Below are positions 27,152 to 39,400 of a stretch of DNA of 64,000 bases, piece after piece. The translations under genes and the position numbers were made by a program. The DNA comes from Tribonema minus (taxonomy: Eukaryota; Sar; Xanthophyceae; Tribonematales; Tribonemataceae). Position 1 is the first letter of the stretch. Each line of letters begins with the position of its first letter. The notes under the pieces are model-generated. The model was not told the origin of the DNA and searched no databases. It worked only from the letters and a program-made list of their open reading frames with translations. The DNA lies in NCBI GenBank assembly GCA_017506865.1, contig JAFCMP010000002.1, positions 124,001-188,000 on the forward strand, in the 5' to 3' direction.

Positions 27152-28447
27152 GAAGGGGACTCCTGTGGGATACAAGGTTGCTTGATCTAATCCGAAGGGG
27201 GGGCAATACGTACTGAGCTACAGCATAGGCTGAGAGGGGTGATATCATATATATGCTACATATACTTACCCTTTGTCTTGCTGGCATGCACACATGGCCA
27301 GGGTGTTGTGAAAGAATGCTACAACTGCAGCCTTGTATCCGCATGTGACAGGTGAGAACAGCACAATGCACAGCGCGTGCAGCCTGCGTTGGTCAACACT
27401 GATTCAACAGCTGTGGAGTTCCGACAACGAGATAGCACATACACCAAGATCTGTTGCAGGCGCTCACACAAAGCAAGTGGTTGTGAAGCAGTCATCTGTT
27501 GTAAATGGCGGCATGTATGCATGAGCAACCCGATGCTGGAGAAACTATCGTTGACAACCAGCTGCTGCAGTTGCCAATCAGTGATTGCAGTCGCACAACA
27601 CCGCCACAGAACAGGCTTCATACTGAGGTGCATTCTCTATTAACGCCTCCGAAATCAAGTCTTAAGAACACGAACATGAAACAGCCTACCATGGTATGCT
27701 GTCATAAATGCTGGCTAGCAAGCTGGAAGAGCACAACAGGCAGACAAGCTCCGAGAGAGAAACATAAAGATACATGAATGAGATGGAGGAAATGCAAGGC
27801 TCACCGTAATGTCTTATTGTGGACCAGATGCGGGGAGTAGGACGGATAGGACGGAGGCTTGGGGCCTGTACGGGGTAGCGGCAGCAGGCACACACCTGCT
27901 ACCAATAGCTAGCGGGAAGGCTGTTGTGAGGTCAATACCATAAAACAGACGTTGCCCTTTGGCATGGGACCCGAACTAATGACCTTTGACAAGTAGCCCG
28001 GGACATATGTTATGCGGACCGGGACAACGTGTAACTGCTATGAATCAACCCGTGAATCTACCCCCAAGCCGTATCAAACACATGCAAACATACATGCAGG
28101 CGCAATACACAAGCTCCTATGCACGCATTGCTGTGCAGCACAAGATGCACTCACTGAACAGAGTCTGCTGCAGCATGGCAACATCTTGGCTACGTCTACG
28201 TATCTACGAGTACATACCCTGTGCGATTTGTGCAACAACATCACCCCACTGAGCGCATGCAACGCACTGGACTGCTCAATACACATCACCACAGCACAGG
28301 GATGGTGCATAGCAACAGGCTGACAATCAGCAGGCAGAAAAGCCATGCCTTTGAACATATGAACGCCTGGCTGGTGGCAGTACAATTCACAGCGCACACA
28401 ATTCACTGCAACCTCGATAGCTGCTACATAAACGGACATCACCACAA
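27152..28447. other. Spacer between LINE and ATPase gene
   Basis: No gene is recognised on either strand. Contains ordinary AT-rich sequence without clear repeats. Confidence 0.5.
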
Positions 28448-30155
28448 TCACTTATTCTCCTCCTCCCACTTGGCGATCTGCTGTTCCATCACCCGCCGCA
28501 TGAACACTGAGTCTGCTTGCACATCCATGGTGCGGATGCTCATGGTGAAAGGGTGCACCGGTATCGTCTGCACGTTGGCCTGGAGAAATGCTTCCAGGCT
28601 TGCGCCACAGGCATTAGCGGCTTCTATTGCGTCACTTCGTACGTGCTGCTCTCTACCACTCGCCTGAGAAACGCCAGCCGCTGCGCGCGGTTCTTTGAAG
28701 TTGTGGCGGGCAGCCGTGACATGAAGTGCTCCCAGGCCTGCACCGCATTGCGCTGCGCGGTGGCTGCAACTTCAACTGTGACGCGCTCCAAGTCGTCTCG
28801 CGTGCGGCAGGTGCGCCACTGAAAGTAGCACAGCCACTTGAGCTTGTCAACGCGCGTGCCGCATTGGGCAATCGCATCCGCAATGAGCTGCTTCTCCTCC
28901 TCGTCCGTTAGAATAGTTGAGTCACCAGTCTTCGAGTTGAAGTTGACGCTGCCTGCGCTGAGCTGCGCCGCCCGCCATTTGGCCAGCGCCGCATGGATGT
29001 ACTGCTCGGCTTCCCCCTTGTTGAGATCGCCAACGTCTACCTCCCAAAAACGCAGATCCCCCACGCTGGCGCGCAGGCCCGCCGCGGCCGTCGCGGCGGA
29101 GAGCACGATGACAAAGTCTGCGAGGTAGGCATCAGTGCTCAGACGCTTGCACGTGAACAGCAGGTGTTCCAGCAGCCGGCTCTTGAGCTGCTGCGAGGAG
29201 TAGAATCGGGCGTCCACGTCGATGATGAAGATGGGGCACTGCGCTGTGCGCCGTCGCTCTTTATCTTCCGCAGCGCTCTCTCTACCAAACGCAATGGGTT
29301 GTCCCACTCTTGAACCTGGTCCTGCATGCCCAGTTCCCTGAGAACCGCTCCTGCCCGGATCTCAACGAGGAACGGGGCCTCCGCGCAATTAGGTCTGAGG
29401 CTTGTGTAGATAACTCCTTTCTGATTCGCGAAGGCCGTTTTAGCAACTGTCGATTTGCCAGCGCCAGTGCCACCGGTGACTAGCACCATGCGGCCGGCAT
29501 AGCGGTCTGGGCTGCAGTAGGAGGCGATGGCGTCTCGCACCTGCGCCCTGGGGATCAAGAGATCTTCATCGGAACCAGGAGCTTCGCTAGCTAGTATTGC
29601 TGCCACCACACGATCAAAGCTGTGTTTGTGGATCGCATTCTTGTAGAGGGCAGTTTCAGGTAAGCGGTACTTCAAGAAGTATGCGTTGCACGCTACCAGA
29701 AGAAATAATAGCGCCGCCCACTTCTCGTCTCCGGAGCCGCTGCCATTGCTGCTGTGGCGGCCGCTGCCGCCACGATCACCAGCACCGGCGCCGCTGTTGC
29801 CGCCGCTGCTCTGCTGGCCGTCTGACCCAGCATTCAGCAGGTGCTGCTTGGGGCACGATTGCTGCTGCGGGCCTTGCTGGCTTCCCAAGAAGTTCAACGG
29901 CGTGACGGAAGCAACAACGAGCGTGTGCTTGCGCTGCTGCTGTTGGGTGTGGGAGGGAAGAGCACCGCACCAGGAAGAAACTGTCGAGAAGGCTCGGAGC
30001 GGCGACAGCGTGCGCCCAGATGTACTCACAGCTTTGCCTGTACCAGCGCTAGCGGCGCAGGCGTCCCGGAAAGTCAGAGCTTGCTGGTATGGTCGCCTGT
30101 AGAACGCCTCTGAGACTCGAGCGACGCCTCTCTGGCTGATTCGAAACACCGGCAC
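28448..30155 (-). CDS. Membrane-anchored P-loop ATPase, paralog 1, with two frame breaks
   Basis: From the ATG at 30155 there is a basic, Ser/Gln/Gly-rich leader, then a membrane segment (WAALLFLLVACNAYFL), then the Walker A motif GGTGAGKST. A hydrophobic beta strand with acidic end, IFIIDVDARF, is the Walker B-like region. The reading frame changes once near 29240 and again near 28630. The three frames together match paralog 2 (45667-47540) in order, including FVIVLSAATAA against FVIVVSASRSA. The last frame ends WEEENK at 28448. No introns are seen. It resembles STAND/AAA-like ATPases with a helical C-terminus; the substrate is unknown. Two breaks in one gene suggest a pseudogene or sequence errors. 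Confidence 0.6.
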
Positions 30156-30473
30156 TGCTGCTAGTAATATTGCCGCAAAGAACTGCCGCTGCTATGTACT
30201 GGAGCTCGTAGTTCTGCCTCACCTCTCTCGCTCGGTCATTTATTCTTCAGAACGCGCCAAGAACGTTTCTGAGGCATCGTTCAGTGACTGGCACTGGCGG
30301 GGCGTGTGCGTTGTGCTCAGCGATGCTTCAAAGGGGGATCAAATCAATCAGTGCTTACCCGCTGCTGCTTGCGCGCTTCTCTGAGCAACGTGTTTGATTT
30401 GCTCCTCCTCGATCCCTCAAAAGCGCGTCACTTTGCAGTTCAGGGAGTTGAGTTAAGGATTTGCACTTTTGCG
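30156..30473. promoter_or_regulatory. Divergent intergenic region between ATPase 1 and RoxA
   Basis: Two start codons face away from each other across about 318 bp, so the promoters of both genes should lie here or overlap it. I do not see a recognisable TATA box. The region contains a pyrimidine-rich stretch near 30219-30245. This is inference from gene orientation only. Confidence 0.4.
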
Positions 30474-33400
30474 ATGCGTCGCCGACTGGTGTGCTGCGCG
30501 GTCGCGGCTTCGGTGCCAGCATGCCAATGCTTTGTACAGCAAGGGCTCTCATTGCCGTCCGAGACGCGCATCGCGGGAGCACTGTCGAGCAGAAGCACCC
30601 ACAGTATCTTGCGAGCCAAGGCCAAGGGCAAGTCTACAGCAAAGAGTAGCGGTGGCGTGGCGAAGCAGGAGGCGGATGTCTGGCAGGGTTTTGAAGCCAG
30701 CAGACACGAGGAGTTTCTAGCAGAGTTTTGGCAGAAAAAGCCATTGCTGATACGGCAAGCCTTCTCTGAGTGAGTGCAACTCGTGAACCCAGTTGAAGCA
30801 CTTCTGTGTACTTGCAGATTAAAGCATACTAAAGAATAACACTTGCGAACGTTTATGGCGCAATGATGGAGAAAGTAGGCAGCAACTTTGTGACATCCTG
30901 GCTGCGGCGTTGCACACTCTAATTCAAAGTTTTTACATCACGGAAGTGAATGAATTCTCGTGGCGCGCTCCGCACGGATGTGCCACCTTTGTTCTAGCCC
31001 TAAGTGTCGCATGATGTGCAATCTGGTCTCCTACGTTTGAACCATACAGCAAGGTGTTTTGGAGTGTACATCAATAGCTTGCTCCCCCTGTCTCGCAAGC
31101 AGCATGGTGCTTTCTGTCCCGGATAGCTAGCTCATCGCATCAGTTTGTACTTACAGAGAGCTGAGCTTCTGATGGCAACTGCTGACCTTCTAGCAATTCA
31201 CATACTTGCAAAACACAGCAGGCCGCACCAAATCTCCCTTTCCAGAATGCAGATACATGTTCACCAATCTGTCCACTTGAATCGCCGGCGACAGTCAGTG
31301 AGACACCCAGCTGTGTCATAGAAGTAGAATACAACTCGGAAGTGCCTACATTATCGCAATCCCAGAAAAACTTTTCAAAAAAGCAGCCCCCCTACCCCAC
31401 GTCTCTCTGTACACCACCCGCGCAGGCGCAGAGGATAGAGGGCATAAGTAGGGCTAAGATTTGGCTGATTGCAGCAGAACACGCATGTATACATCTGGTG
31501 GCACTGCTTGACTCGTGGCCACTTGCTGCAGCAGCGAAGATGGCGTGTATTGGTGGAAGGCACTGGCGGCTGACCACACCTTGTCACCTAGAAGCTCTAC
31601 GTATCGTGCATTGTGTCCATACATACATACCTATTAACTTCATTCACCAGCAGCGTCCAGTGAGACCCCCCCAGCTCTTCCTCCTCAAAGGTACCCTCAT
31701 CAAAGGGGCCGTGCCTCACCGCCCAATCAGAGTTGCCGGGGGTCTTTCCCCCTGTAACAATATTGCTCTCCACATCGTCCGCACAGGAGAGGCCCGCCAG
31801 CTCATCCGGTGATATGGGGCTCTGAAATCTGGGGGCATTACGGTGAGAGTGCATGAAATGGTTGAGTCGATCGAAGAGAGCCAGTGGTTGTAAGCAATTA
31901 GGGTAAGGGTTACGGTAAGGATTAGTGCTACATGCCATTGTGATTTTTCTGCTATGGCGAGGTCACCTGAAAAGAGCTCGTGACTGTGCGGGGAGCCATC
32001 GCGTCAGCAGCAGTCGCACGAAGGCGTTTCTGTCGAAGCGCTGCTGTGTGCTGTGCAGATGAGCATGCGGTGGCAACCGTAGGTAAAGTACAAGACGTGG
32101 GAACAGTCGCACACCGTGTTGTGCGTGTATATGGGGGTAGTGTTTGTAGCCCACCAGATTCAAGCCTGGCAGCTTGAACGCTCAATCACTCAACTTACAA
32201 AAATGCATGATATGACTTGCCAAATGAGAAAACACCAGCATTCTTCGATAGCCAAAATTGTATGACCTTGTGCAAGCTCGGCGCGCGCGCGTGTGTGTGC
32301 GTTGTGTGTGTGTGTGTGTTTGCGTTTGTGAGCGCGCACGCGCGTGTGTGTTATGTGTTATGTACGTGCATGCACGCGTATGTGTGTGTGCGTGTCTGTG
32401 CGATTTGCATTCTCGGCACAGAGCGTGCATGTATGTATAATGCGTGTCATGGGAACACCACAAGGCGACAGTAGAAGGTGACCGGACAACTCAGCGAGGC
32501 TGTGCTGACGTGTCTTCAATCCCAACCCTAATCCTAACCCTGTCCCTCACCCTAACCCTATCAGTGTTGTGCTCGCGCATATGAGAGGCGACAGATCACA
32601 CACAATGCAGATCACAGACACCGGAACACTCGTGTCTCAGGCCAACCAAGGGCATGAGTCCATGAATTTCATTGCGGAGTCAGCAGCAAAGATGCTGAGC
32701 ACGGCACACCATTGCCGAGACAGGGATGTCATGTGACCAGTGGCCGATCTAAATAAAAAGTTTTTGAAGTAGGCATTCTTTTCTCAGGCTCTGACGATTG
32801 GAGGTTGGCATGTCCTCCGCCACTCTGCCGTGGCACAGCGCCACGAGAAGTGAGCTTTAAATTGTGCATATTTATTGCCACAGAATATGTACTCATTTCT
32901 ACACCCAATCCAACGATGCTAGTAGAATGGAAACGAATCAAAAGATCGTGGAGCTCTAGGTGACAAAGGATGGTTAGCCGCAAGTGCCTTCCACCAATAA
33001 CCGTGGTAGCCGCTGCTGCAGTCATTGGCCACGAGTCAAACAGTGCCATCATATCCACAGGTCAAAAGACTTCTGTGTGCGAGCTTTTTAGCGCTCAAGG
33101 GGCATGAGAGTTCAGTATGGAAAGGTCTAGAATATTTTCAAGTATGATAGTTCACAGTTTCCTACTTGGGAATAAGTGTTTTTTTGTCCCCAAGTTTACT
33201 TCTTCTACTTGGATCACTTGCATATGGCCAAAGGCGAGCACTGTTCGGCCAACGGATGCTCACCTCCAGGTGGCGTCTAATAGCCTCAGCACATACCCTC
33301 GCTCCCTTGAAGCTGCTTGAATCAGCGGTCATCGTTACTTCGAAGTCCGTATTATATGTTTATGAATGTAGATACACGCGCATGCCAACCTCATTAATAT

Positions 33401-36400
33401 GCAAGTTTTGAGCATGTTCTCCGGTGCCTCCTGCTGCTGACCAGTGGCTGAATTATCGCTCAGCTCTCTAGGAATCTGCGAAGTGTCTTCTGAAGTACAC
33501 ATACACCGCCACCCAACTGGTAATCCGGCATCGACCACACCTATAGACCTGCACTGTACATTGCGTGTCTGTGCCCAAATGCGGGGCACCTACGGTATGT
33601 ATAAATTGAGGCACGCACACACATATACTTTGAAGTACATACGTGTACGGTCATTGCGGTCATGTTGAAGTGATGGTCATCCAAGGCACAGCTCAGTACG
33701 TTACATGGGTGGCGTAATTTTTGTGACAACATCAAGTCAAGGGCTTGCTGCAGCTCGCTTGCTTGTGTGCCTGCGTTGATACATACCTTGATCGGTGTAC
33801 CTACCCTGTTGTTACATACCCTGCAGGAGCTGCCAAAGGCTTCAGGTCTCGTATACCAGCTAACCCTAAGTAAGTAAGAACCGCTGGCATGACAATGATT
33901 ACATAGTCCACTTTGTGTGTGGCGGCTTGTCCCTGGTGCTCACACATGCTCAAACCTTTCCTAATGCCTTCCTGACCACTTGCACCGCACGCACGCGCCA
34001 GAGGCAATGCCAACCTCAAGATTTTACAACGCTTGCTTTGCAGTATGGCGGCTCAGCCGTGCCTCCTTCAACTTTTGTGCTTATCTGGAGGAGTAAATAC
34101 CATAACCTATATATGTACACAAACTGTTTCTGTTGCTAACCATACCCCATACCCTGCAGGCACGTGCCGGAGGTCTCGGACCTGCTGCAGCGCTTTGCAT
34201 TTGTGCCCAACTGGCGCGTCGATGACGTGATGATCAGCTATGCGGCGCGCGGCGGCAGCGTTGGCGCACACATCGACTCCTATGACGTCTTCCTGCTCCA
34301 GGTTTGTGTACAAATATATTGTATGCACACATGTATGTATTGAAGACCTATGCGGCACGCGGCGGCAGCGTCGGCGCACACATTGACTCCTACGACGTCT
34401 TCCTACTTCAAGTCTGTACAAATATAGTGTGTACTTCACAGAGTAATGTTGTGCATGTATGTAATTCGAAGTATCAGTATCTAAGCATTTCTGTTCAGAA
34501 ATGCAACCACCAGTTCTGACTGCCAGCGCACATATTGAGTCATACGACCATCATGCGCCCGCCGGTTGGCTATGCTGCTGTGCCCATTCTGAAATGACCA
34601 GTGAGTCAGTTACTAGGCGACTTTGTATGCCACCGATGAGCACTTGTGCACACAAAAACTACCTTGCCATGATGTTCAATGTACAGATCAGCTGCTTCAA
34701 CAGTACCACATTAGGGTTAGGGTTAGGGTTAGAGTTATGGTTACCTTGATGCTCCGTGTTGGATGCGCTACAGCATGTCTCCATTTAGCCTGGCTCACGT
34801 GAACACACCTTGGTGGCATCTGTTGAGCACTGCTGCTTGAGCTAAAGGTTGCCGAGCAGCGCACCTGAGGGAGGGTGTGACTTCTACTTCAATCTGACCA
34901 GGCTTCATACGACACGAAATGTACTGCAAGATACCCGGGATCACATCATGATGTAATAAAGGGTTCATGAAGTATGCCTTGCATCATCGTAATGCGCAGG
35001 GAACAGGCCAGAGGGAGTGGTCCATTGAAGCGCAGCCCATCGCCACCGCAGAGGAGGAATTTTCCCGGCTGGTTCCCGACATCAACGTGAGAGTTCTTGA
35101 AGACTTCAACGCAGCGCGCAGCTGGGTGCTGTCCCCTGGTGACATGCTATACCTACCCCCTCGGTGGGCGCACCACGGCGTCAGCCTGGACGACGTGAGT
35201 GTTGAGCGCTGCTGACACACTGCTGAGCACTGTTGCGCAGTGGTGGAAGTGACACGCTATACCTACATACCCCCTTGGTGGGCGCACCACGGCGTCAGCC
35301 TGGACGACGTGAGTGTTGAGCGCTGCTGACAAGTTGCTGAGCACTGGTGCGCAGTGGTGAGAGCTGACACACGTTGTATCTGCTGTTGTGGGGAGCGCAT
35401 TGCGGGGTCAGCCGGGGTGGCGTGAGTGCGTGAGCGCAGCTGATATGTTGCTGAGCACTGTTTGTGAAAACGATTCAAAAGATCGCAGAGCTCTAGGTGA
35501 AAAAAAACGAGTGGTCAGCTGCAAGTGCCTTCCACCAATAACCGTGGTCGCGGCTGCTGCAGTCATTGGGCACGAGTCAAAAAGTGCCACCGTATCTTGT
35601 ATTTGTGACGGCCTTTACACTGTATGTGCCGTTGCGATTGGTGCACTGCGGGGTCAGCCTGGATGACCTAAGTGTGTGAGCGCCGCTGATATGCTTCTGA
35701 GCCACTGACACAACTGTCGAGCACTGAATTGTGTCTTGATGGGCACAGCTCGGCGCTGACGTGACTTACATCCAACCCTAACCCTGACCCAAAGACACAG
35801 TGCTGAGCGCGCTGTTGCATGAGTGCGAGCAGCGACGCGTGCTGAATCCACGGCCCCGATGGGCGAAGTGCGCCGCCAACCTGGACGACGCGAGTGTGCT
35901 TTGAGCGCTGCTGACGTACAAATGCCGAGCGCTGACGCACCTTTTCGTAGTGACGAGTCGTGTCGTGCTGGGTACCACACCGCGGCGCCGTCGCGCACGA
36001 TGTGAGTGTACGAGCACTCTGACGCGTGGCTGAGCACTGTGACATGAGTGTTGAGCGCTCACGCAGGGCGAGCCCCAACGCATGCTGTGTCCGCTGCCAA
36101 TTTGGGTCCGCCGCGTCGTCTGCATCGGTGATGTGAGCATGCATGTGCGCGAGTGTGTACATATATTTTGAACAGTGAACGCATGTACTACGCACTTCCG
36201 AGGGGTGTACTTTCTGCTATAAAGTTACCAAGAAAGACTTTTCAAAAACAAAAAAATAAACTCAAAAGTCTTTTCCGTCGAGCTAATGAAGAAGTCGTTT
36301 TTCCCATCGAAGGCCATAAACCTGTACGTACTTTTACTTTGTAGTGCGCACATCTTTTTTGGTTTTGTTTTCCAAGTATGCCACGAAGTGCTTGCCAATG

Positions 36401-39400
36401 CGTGAATGGCTCGATGCCGGGATGCAAACATGTGCATCACGAGCATCACATGCGCGCGAGTAACTTGGTTGCTGTACATGTTTGCATGCAGTCTGCATGT
36501 TTGCAAGGCTCCGTATGCAAGCTCGCTCCGCCATCTACACTTATTATTGCAGCTGTGCTGGGCTGGGCAAACACAGCATCAGCCCCGATGGCAGAAAGCG
36601 CTCGAGCACTGGTGCAAAGGCTTCCTTGGAAGTGTACCACGTATCCTGAACATAGTCTACTTCGGAGTAGTGCGCCAGCTGCCTCGCAATCGCAACACGT
36701 TTCTTGTATAGCCGCATGTGATCGCGCCTCATCCTCCAACTTGAAACACTCAAATTCGATGTACTGCACACCGCTCTTACCCCATATTGTGACTGCTCGG
36801 CAATCACAACAGCATGTACATTGGAGAAGTAACTTATTAGTGACGTTTAGGTTTCTCGTTAGGGACGTTCCGGCTTCCTGTTGTGCACTGCCGTGCCTGC
36901 ACGACCATCTGGTGAAATTCTGCGTTCATGTTCTGTGCTCTGTCCTGCAACATGTGCTTCGAAATGTGTACAGGTGACATTCTGGGTTCTTGTTCTGCGC
37001 TCAGTCATACAACAACGTACTTCAAACTACTTACTAGTGACATTCTTGAAATTCTTGTTTGCCCTGTCACAAAACAATATATTCCCATGCCCGCCAAACC
37101 CACTTGTTAGTGACGTTATTTACGGCTTCTTGTTGTGCGCTGCCACGCCCGCCTCACTCAGGAGTGCACTACCATTCCATTGGGTTCAATCAAACATGTA
37201 CTGCCACATACTTCTACCTACTTAATCGTCACGTTCTGGCTTTTTGTTGTGTGCTGACAGGAGTGCACAACCATCACCACTGGTTCAATTGTACGTGTGC
37301 TACCACATGCTTCAACCTACTAATTAGTCACGTTCTGTCTTTTTGTTGTGTGCGGCTCAGGAGTGCACAACCATCTCCATTAAGTTGTGTCAGCTAATGT
37401 AGCCTCACGTACTTCAACCTGCTTATTAGTGACATTCTGGCTTCTTGTTGTGTGCTATCAGGAGTGCACGACCATCTCCATTGGGTTTCGCGCGCCCAGC
37501 CACAGGGACCTCATTACCTTTTTCATGGACGCAGTCGCCTCGCAACGCGTGCCGCAAACCGCCATGTACGAGGACCCCGATTTGACCATTCAGGTACGTA
37601 GGTATCACCTGCCCCCCCCCCCCCCCCCTCCCTTCACGTAAATAGAGCCCTTGCCACGCTTCATCGAGTGTGTGTAGAGAGTTCGATTCAGGTAGGGATC
37701 CCAAACCCTAGCCCTATTGAAATACGCAAACCGCCGTGTACGAGGACCCCGATTTGACCATTCAGGTACGCAGGTACCCCCCCCCCCCCTCCCCCTCATT
37801 GCATGAATTGAGGAACTGCCACTCTTCATCGAGTGTGTAGAGAGTTGGATATAGGCAGGGAACTTCCAATCCCTGGCCCCATTGAAATCCATTCAGGTAC
37901 GCAGGTACTCCCCCCCTTCCGTGAATTGAGTACCTGCCACTCCCCATCGAGTGCCCTCGAGGGTTAGCTGGGTGTAAGTAGGTGTTTCACAAAACCCTAG
38001 CTCGATCTTGTGCAAAACACACATTGAATTGTATAGTAGCCACGCCCTCAATAACAAGGTGGCCTCCTTGTAGTATACACTATTTTCCTTGACCAGTTAA
38101 TGTGTGCAGGCTACGCTGTGAATCGAGTAGGTACTTGCAACTCCCCTGCGAGGATGTGTGTACTTCAAGCTGAAGTAGCGAATCAAGCCTGTGCGGGGCT
38201 GCGTGAAGAATTGAGGAAGCAAGATGGCTACCGCAAAAGCGGTCTATTTGGGTTGCTGCATGTTGTGCATGTGAATACTTCAAGGTGAAGTACCAGATTC
38301 AGTCCTACAGCTGTGTGAAGACTTGAAGAAGCAAGACGGCAGTGGCAGAATTGGTCGGCTGAGAGTTGCTGCGTGTGCCGCGAAAAGCCCAGCTAGAGGG
38401 CCCCAATGTACTCAAGCAGGGGCAGTTCAGCCCTAAACTGATCTGGCCCCTCTTGCCTCTAAAACTTGCCCTTTTAGGCAACTGGTCTTGCTGCCACAGG
38501 CAAAACTTGGCCCCAACTGAGACGGAAATGCATATTCTCGGTTCTCTAATCTAGCCCTGCAGTAAATTATCCCTTTCCCCCCCTCCCCACTACACTCCAC
38601 TGCCGCCGCATCATCGTTTCTCATGCCACAGGCAAACCCCGGGCAGATACAGCGTGTTTTGATGCGTCCTGTATGTGTTCATATTCATACATTATATGCC
38701 ATTTGACAACCCTAACAATCCTTATTCACGCCACAGGCTAACCCCGGGCAGCAACAGCGTGCTTTGACGCGTCCTGTACGTATTCATATTCACACATTAT
38801 ATGCCATTTGACAACCCTAACAATCGTTATTCATGACGCAGGCAAACCCCGGGCAGATACAGCGCGGCGCCATTGACAGGGCGCGCGAAGCGGTGCGCAG
38901 CGCAGTTGTGACAGCGCTCAACGACGAGCACTTCTTTGCGGACTGGTTCGGCGCATACGTCACCAAGAGCCGCCGCGACCACACGTGAGTGGCTTCTGCA
39001 AGACACTCATTAAGCTTTTTGTGTATATTGTAAGGTTGACAACATGCGCGTGCACCTGTTGTACTTATACCATGAAGTTTACTTTTGGGGTGGTAGGGGT
39101 CTACATATATAAATGCCAAAGTGCAGCGACCCCTGACAGAGGCTCGCATTGATAGAGCTCTCGACAATGAGCATTGATTTGCGGAGTGATTTTTCCCGTA
39201 CTTCACCAAGAACTGCCACGATCACACGTGAACACGCAAGTGGCTTCTGCAAGAACTTTGCACTTGAAAATTCACCATCAATGATTCAAGGCGCCAAAAA
39301 TAAATCCTCTCGGATATGCTTGTGCTTTAGTGATGCTTGTGTTTCCAGGAGCTTTCTGGCATCTTCACGTGCTGCCTCATATAACGCAGCAGTGTCGTCA

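Noticed and set aside
31631-31828. A separate minus-strand RoxA-like gene
   Set aside because: No other RoxA exons lie on the minus strand, and the phases fit the plus-strand gene exactly.
37611-37628. C homopolymers as functional sites
   Set aside because: Runs of C occur in several introns and look like simple-sequence expansion; no consistent placement.
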